64,000 nucleotides of DNA from Sphingorhabdus_B arenilitoris. GTDB taxonomy: Bacteria; Pseudomonadota; Alphaproteobacteria; Sphingomonadales; Sphingomonadaceae. The stretch covers positions 434,001 through 498,000 of the forward strand of contig NZ_JBHSDH010000013.1 in assembly GCF_042651485.1 (NCBI RefSeq), written 5' to 3'. The notes under the pieces are model-generated. The model had not been told where the DNA came from and searched no databases. It saw nothing but the letters and a program-made list of their open reading frames with translations. A program made the position numbers and the translations under genes. Of the stretch, positions 61,619 through 64,000 are shown one piece after another; within the stretch, counting starts at the first letter, position 1, and each line of letters opens with the position of its first letter.

Positions 61619-63004
61619 ATGGCATTGGACATTTTAATCGTCGACGACGAAAAAGACATTCGCGATCTGGTTTCCGGGGTGTTGGATGATGACGGCTATC
61701 AAACGCGCACGGCGGCAACGGCTGATGCTGCTTTGGCCGCAGTAGACGAACGCTTGCCATCCTTAATGCTGCTGGATGTTTGGCTGCGCGGCTCTTCGAT
61801 GGATGGGCTCGAATTACTGCAATTGCTCAAACAAAAGCATCCCAAAATTCCGGTTATCGTATTTTCTGGCCATGGCAATATTGATACAGCGGTTGCAGCC
61901 GTTTCGCATGGCGCAGTCGATTTTTTAGAAAAACCATTTCAGGCTGAAAAGCTGCTGCATCTTGTCTCTAAGGCAACCGAAACGCAGCGGTTGCGCGAAG
62001 AGAACGAGACATTGCGCGCCAAAATTGGCCATGCCGAAGAGCTAACTGGTTCTTCCGCCGCGATAAACAATGTGCGCGCCACGCTTAAAAAAGTGGCGTC
62101 AACCGGCAGCCGCCTTTTGATTACGGGCCCCGCCGGCGTTGGTAAAGAAGTGGCCGCTCGGCTGCTTCATAGCTGGAGCCCGAGGGCAGATGCGCCGTTT
62201 ATATCGGTCAGCTCTGCGCGGCTGTCGTCCGACCGGTTTGAGGCTGAATTATTCGGCGTAGAAGAAAATGGCGCGCTGGTATCAGCAGGGATGCTGGAAA
62301 GGGCAAATGGCGGCACGCTGTTTCTTGACGAAGTTGCAGATATGCCATTGACCACGCAGGGCAAAATTCTGCGGGTCTTGACCGATCAAAGTTTTGTGAG
62401 ACTTGGCGGCGACCGGCAAATCCGCGTTGATGTTCGGTTCGTGTCGGCAACCGCGCGCGATTTGCAAGAGGAAATAACCGAAGGGCGGTTCCGGGAGGAT
62501 CTGTTTTATCGTCTAAACGTCGTCCCTGTCGAAATCCCGCCACTCACCATGCGGCGAGAGGATATTCCTGACCTGGCGCATCATTATGCCGCCCGCTTTG
62601 CCGCTGAACATCGTATTCCTCCGCCTGATATTTCGGAGGACACAATGGCGGCACTACAGGCCTGTGAATGGCCTGGAAATGTCCGTCAGCTGCGCAATAT
62701 CATAGAACGCACGATTATTTTGGCACCCTCGGAGAGGTTGAAGTGCATTGACGCAGACATGCTGCCCGCCGAAGTGATCAACAGCTATGAGGGCGCAGAA
62801 CAAAATGTTACCTCGCTCATGGGTGCCCCGCTGCGCGAAGCGAGAGAGTCCTTTGAACGGGAATATTTGCAGGTCCATATCAAACGGTTTTCAGGCAATA
62901 TTTCAAAGACGGCGAATTTTGTCGGTATGGAACGTTCTGCCCTGCACAGAAAACTTAAACTGCTCGGTATAACAGTTAGGAAAGGCAACATTGACAAGGA
63001 ATAA
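61619..63004 (+). CDS. ntrX: Nitrogen regulation response regulator NtrX
   Basis: A 461-residue NtrC-family regulator. The receiver phosphoacceptor is D53 and Walker A is GPAGVGKEV. The central loop that carries GAFTGA in sigma-54 activators instead reads FGVEENGALVSAGMLERA, so contact with sigma-54 is not expected. Walker B is TLFLDEVADMP. The C-terminal helix-turn-helix (GNISKTANFVGMERSALHRKLK) is complete. NtrX partners with NtrY and controls nitrogen, redox or envelope genes in alphaproteobacteria. It is directly coupled to ntrY and ends about 150 nt before hfq. Confidence 0.95.
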   Translation: MALDILIVDDEKDIRDLVSGVLDDDGYQTRTAATADAALAAVDERLPSLMLLDVWLRGSSMDGLELLQLLKQKHPKIPVIVFSGHGNIDTAVAAVSHGAVDFLEKPFQAEKLLHLVSKATETQRLREENETLRAKIGHAEELTGSSAAINNVRATLKKVASTGSRLLITGPAGVGKEVAARLLHSWSPRADAPFISVSSARLSSDRFEAELFGVEENGALVSAGMLERANGGTLFLDEVADMPLTTQGKILRVLTDQSFVRLGGDRQIRVDVRFVSATARDLQEEITEGRFREDLFYRLNVVPVEIPPLTMRREDIPDLAHHYAARFAAEHRIPPPDISEDTMAALQACEWPGNVRQLRNIIERTIILAPSERLKCIDADMLPAEVINSYEGAEQNVTSLMGAPLREARESFEREYLQVHIKRFSGNISKTANFVGMERSALHRKLKLLGITVRKGNIDKE

Positions 63005-63067
63005 GGGACAGAGAGGCTATGAATTGAAGCGCTAGCCGAGCGTGCTAACAATCTTTGTGTCATTTAT

Positions 63068-63096
63068 TTGCGAATATTGTGCGTTTGTTGTAAAAG
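63068..63096 (+). promoter_or_regulatory. Candidate promoter for hfq
   Basis: TTGCGA and TAAAAG separated by 17 nt, about 55 nt upstream of the chosen hfq ATG and 63 nt after the ntrX stop. Pattern-based only; hfq might also be read through from ntrX. Confidence 0.25.
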
Positions 63097-63151
63097 CGGA
63101 GCTGCACCGGCGCTGCATCATGTGCCCAATGATAACACAATGGATAAGATA

Positions 63152-63649
63152 ATGACTGATAAAAATAATGGCCTGCAGGACCTGTTCCTAAACTCCCTTA
63201 GGAAATCCAAAACTCCTATCACCATGTTTCTTGTAAAAGGCGTGAAGTTACAAGGTGTTGTTACATGGTTCGATAATTTTTCGGTGCTTCTTCGGCGCGA
63301 TGGTCAGGCGCAACTTGTATATAAGCATTCCATCTCAACTATTATGCCATCGACATCGCCAGATGCCGAACCATTTAAAGAAATGATGGCGCGGGCCAAA
63401 CACAAACCGGGCCTTTTGCAGGATGTATTCCTCTATGCGATGAGCGATCGCAGGGAGTCGGTCACGACTTTCTTAGTGAATGGTGTGATGTTGCAGGGCG
63501 CGATTGTGGCCTATGATTTATTTTCGGTTTTGCTGGAACGAGACGGCACGTCGCAGCTGGTGTATAAACACGCTATTTCGACAATTCAGCCAGCTGGTCC
63601 CGTAAATCTTGCCGAATATAATCAGGGTGAAGACGAGGAAGCGGATTGA
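63152..63649 (+). CDS. hfq: RNA chaperone Hfq with two tandem Sm domains
   Basis: A 165-residue protein with two complete Hfq Sm folds. Domain 1 is residues 8-67 (LQDLFLNSLRKSK ... LVYKHSISTIMPS) and domain 2 is residues 89-147 (LQDVFLYAMSDRR ... LVYKHAISTIQPA). Ordinary Hfq is one such domain of about 70 residues. Both keep Q8, F42 and the Y-K-H triad of the proximal face (57-59 and 138-140). Domain 1 keeps the rim arginine (R17 here, E. coli 16) and K31-type distal residue. Domain 2 has S in place of the rim arginine and M in place of the lysine. Start at the ATG 63152; 63140 is also possible. hflX overlaps the stop. Confidence 0.94.
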   Translation: MTDKNNGLQDLFLNSLRKSKTPITMFLVKGVKLQGVVTWFDNFSVLLRRDGQAQLVYKHSISTIMPSTSPDAEPFKEMMARAKHKPGLLQDVFLYAMSDRRESVTTFLVNGVMLQGAIVAYDLFSVLLERDGTSQLVYKHAISTIQPAGPVNLAEYNQGEDEEAD

Positions 63650-64000
63650 GCGTTTTTAATCGCGATACGGACGACGAATTTGCCCGTGGCGCGCGAACTT
63701 TAGTTATATATCCCGAATTACCGGGCAAACAATCCTTGTCGCCCGAAGCGCGATTGCAGGAGGCCTGCGGTCTTGCCTTGGCAATCGGGTTAAACATCAT
63801 TGAGAGCAAATATTACCGCGTCCGCAGCCCCCGGGCCTCGACACTGCTTGGCGGAGGGCAGGTTGAAGAAATTGCGGAAATGGCGGCCAATCTGGAAATT
63901 GATCTCCTGATTGTCGACAGCAACCTCACCGCAATACAGCAGCGCAATCTGGAAGATAAAATACAGGTTAAAACGATTGACCGGACCGGGCTGATATTAG
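63646..64000 (+). CDS. hflX: GTPase HflX (5' part; continues past right edge)
   Basis: Partial gene read from a TTG start overlapping the hfq stop (TTGA), open to the window end; about 118 codons are visible. The N-terminal HflX domain is recognisable: RTLVIYPELPGK, SPEARLQEACGLALAIGL, then a STLLGGGQVEEIAEMA motif and IQQRNLEDKIQVKTIDRTGLIL, which leads into the GTPase domain outside the window. HflX is a ribosome-splitting GTPase. hfq-hflX adjacency is conserved in proteobacteria. The TTG start is inferred from the overlap. Confidence 0.92.
   Translation, partial: MSVFNRDTDDEFARGARTLVIYPELPGKQSLSPEARLQEACGLALAIGLNIIESKYYRVRSPRASTLLGGGQVEEIAEMAANLEIDLLIVDSNLTAIQQRNLEDKIQVKTIDRTGLIL

Overview
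The window reads as a piece of chromosome from a sphingomonad-type alphaproteobacterium (Sphingomonadales, e.g. the Sphingopyxis/Sphingorhabdus group). This rests on protein content and gene order rather than on a 16S gene, which is absent. Markers are a fused ispDF, a pyruvate dehydrogenase E1-beta with an N-terminal lipoyl domain, the order yqeY-dnaG-rpoD, the ntrBC-ntrYX-hfq-hflX block, and small families typical of this order (DUF4170, DOMON-like, WalW-type deacetylase). Almost all of it is core chromosome. I see no rRNA, CRISPR array, insertion sequence or prophage, and no stretch over 300 bases without a gene. Two tRNAs are present.

Layout. 1-9.0 kb: 3' part of recG, a PilZ protein, tyrS, a DOMON-like protein, a NamZ-like (DUF1343) protein, then a MoxR-ATPase/VWA pair split by an opposite-strand soluble chemoreceptor. 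9.1-19.3 kb: yqeY-dnaG-rpoD leftward and carA rightward. carA is separated from carB by a small DUF4177 gene and a leftward FitAB/VapBC-type toxin-antitoxin pair, and a decayed copy of the first 17 carB codons lies on the far side of that pair. 19.3-27.1 kb: greA, a rhomboid-fold protein without catalytic residues, DUF4170, a four-gene envelope-stress-like operon with a GGAAC-N16-CGTT (EcfG-type) promoter, enolase, an FtsB-like protein, and pdhA-pdhB ending in a strong bidirectional terminator. 27-30.6 kb: three Tad-pilus pseudopilin/TadG genes. 30.7-43.3 kb: a squalene/phytoene-synthase-family protein, an EF-hand protein, trmFO, nnrD, a YhhN-family protein, gyrA, an SDR enzyme, a large periplasmic repeat protein, an Lrp regulator, and a degenerate sensor kinase next to a polysaccharide deacetylase. 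43.4-49.9 kb: tRNA-Ile2(CAU), tRNA-Pro(UGG), a small lipoprotein with an M28 peptidase, ettA, two membrane proteins and putP. 50-52.5 kb: a bicarbonate-handling operon (sbtA, a PII-like gene, beta-carbonic anhydrase, a flavin oxidase-like gene). 52.6-64 kb: lipA, ratA/coq10-like, cinA, ispDF, dusB, ntrB-ntrC-ntrY-ntrX, an hfq with two Sm domains in one chain, and the 5' part of hflX.

How the genes fit together. The window mixes information-processing genes (primase, sigma-70, GreA, gyrase, tRNA modification, EttA, Hfq), central metabolism (enolase, pyruvate dehydrogenase E1, carbamoyl phosphate and lipoate synthesis, MEP pathway) and nitrogen two-component signalling. The items I would look at first are the tandem-Sm Hfq, the disrupted carA-carB junction with its carB-start relic, the predicted EcfG promoter over the DUF883/holin-X-like operon, the SbtA/PII-like/carbonic anhydrase operon in what looks like a heterotroph, and the active-site-less rhomboid and histidine-kinase relatives. 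Start codons were re-chosen for many genes from Shine-Dalgarno spacing and conserved N-termini. TTG starts appear common here.
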